Origin: Oscillospiraceae bacterium | GTDB lineage: Bacteria; Bacillota; Clostridia; UMGS1810 | NCBI GenBank assembly: GCA_021629085.1 | Contig: JAJXRJ010000063.1 | Location: 1 to 6,242 of the forward strand | Length of the DNA stretch: 6,242 nucleotides | Direction: 5' to 3' | Shown: positions 6,184 through 6,242 of the stretch, piece by piece | How the letters are laid out: each line of letters starts with the position of its first letter | How positions within the stretch are numbered: position 1 is the stretch's first letter | Program-made: the position numbers and the translations under genes | The notes under the pieces: model-generated | Database searches by the model: none | Seen by the model: the letters and a program-made list of their open reading frames with translations, nothing else | Told to the model about the DNA's origin: nothing

Positions 6184-6204
6184 TTTGCCTATTAGACGGG
6201 CAAA
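6184..6204 (-). other. Small hairpin in the leader of the penicillin-binding protein gene
   Basis: TTTGCC (6184-6189) and GGCAAA (6199-6204) are complementary around a 9-base loop. If transcription starts near 6227, this hairpin lies in the 5' leader, about 22 bases upstream of the ribosome site. No T-tract follows on the minus strand, so it is not a typical terminator. Confidence 0.4.
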
Positions 6205-6208
6205 ATTC

Positions 6209-6227
6209 AAATTTTGTTACAAAATTT
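6209..6227. promoter_or_regulatory. Perfect 19-bp palindrome at the penicillin-binding protein promoter (candidate operator)
   Basis: AAATTTTGT (6209-6217), one central T (6218) and ACAAAATTT (6219-6227) make a perfect 9+1+9 inverted repeat. It begins just downstream of the -10 element and covers the predicted transcription start, a typical repressor position. It does not match the TACA-N-TGTA core of BlaI/MecI operators. It could instead be AT-rich coincidence or part of a weak terminator for a gene beyond the window. Confidence 0.5.
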
Positions 6228-6232
6228 ATTTT

Positions 6233-6238
6233 ATTATA
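6233..6238 (-). promoter_or_regulatory. Consensus -10 element of the penicillin-binding protein promoter
   Basis: A perfect TATAAT on the minus strand. The matching -35 would fall around 6256-6261, outside the window, so the promoter is only half visible. It predicts a start near 6227 and a leader of about 77 bases. Inside the window, TCTAAT further downstream has no good -35 at 16-18 bases and is a weaker alternative. Confidence 0.5.
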
Positions 6239-6242
6239 ACAC

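Noticed and set aside
6209..6227. A BlaI/MecI-type beta-lactam-responsive operator at the penicillin-binding protein promoter.
   Set aside because: The core reads TTGT-T-ACAA, not TACA-N-TGTA, and no regulator gene is adjacent in the window. It is kept only as an unassigned palindrome.

Overview
The window looks like chromosomal DNA from a member of the Bacillota, most likely class Clostridia and possibly a gut or other anaerobic fibre-degrading lineage. This is inferred from purine-rich Shine-Dalgarno sites, clean sigma-A type promoters in AT-rich intergenic DNA, roughly balanced base composition in the coding regions, and a class A penicillin-binding protein with a cysteine-containing segment and a Thr/Pro/Ser/Gly-rich tail. 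No species can be named from the sequence alone.

Layout. Bases 18-2206 (minus strand) hold a two-gene unit. A GH130 glycoside phosphorylase, most like 4-O-beta-D-mannosyl-D-glucose phosphorylase, is followed by an SGNH/GDSL-type esterase with an SsfX3-like N-terminal domain. The two genes share an ATGA stop/start overlap, so they are almost certainly co-transcribed and translationally coupled. Bases 2207-2437 form a divergent promoter region with one good promoter on each strand and several AT-rich repeats between them. Bases 2438-3694 (plus strand) encode a stand-alone nucleotidyltransferase-fold protein of the NTP_transf_5 type. A strong hairpin terminator at 3693-3734 separates it from the convergent gene at 3750-6149 (minus strand). 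That gene encodes a complete bifunctional class A penicillin-binding protein (GT51 transglycosylase plus transpeptidase) with a 21-base tandem repeat near its 3' end. The 93 bases upstream of it hold a -10 element, a perfect 19-bp palindrome at the expected transcription start, and a leader hairpin.

How the genes work together. The phosphorylase and esterase fit one job: intracellular breakdown of short, possibly acetylated, beta-mannosyl-glucose oligosaccharides taken up from mannan or glucomannan. The phosphorylase would release alpha-mannose 1-phosphate and glucose, and the esterase would remove acyl groups that block it. The epimerase, transporter and endo-mannanase expected in a full mannan locus are not in this window. 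The operon may continue past base 1, since only 17 bases follow the esterase stop. The nucleotidyltransferase and the penicillin-binding protein are separate transcription units with no evident link to the sugar genes.

Nothing here amounts to a clearly new multi-gene system. The best leads are the coupled phosphorylase-esterase pair, the palindrome at the penicillin-binding protein promoter, the tandem-repeat tail, and the functionally unassigned nucleotidyltransferase.
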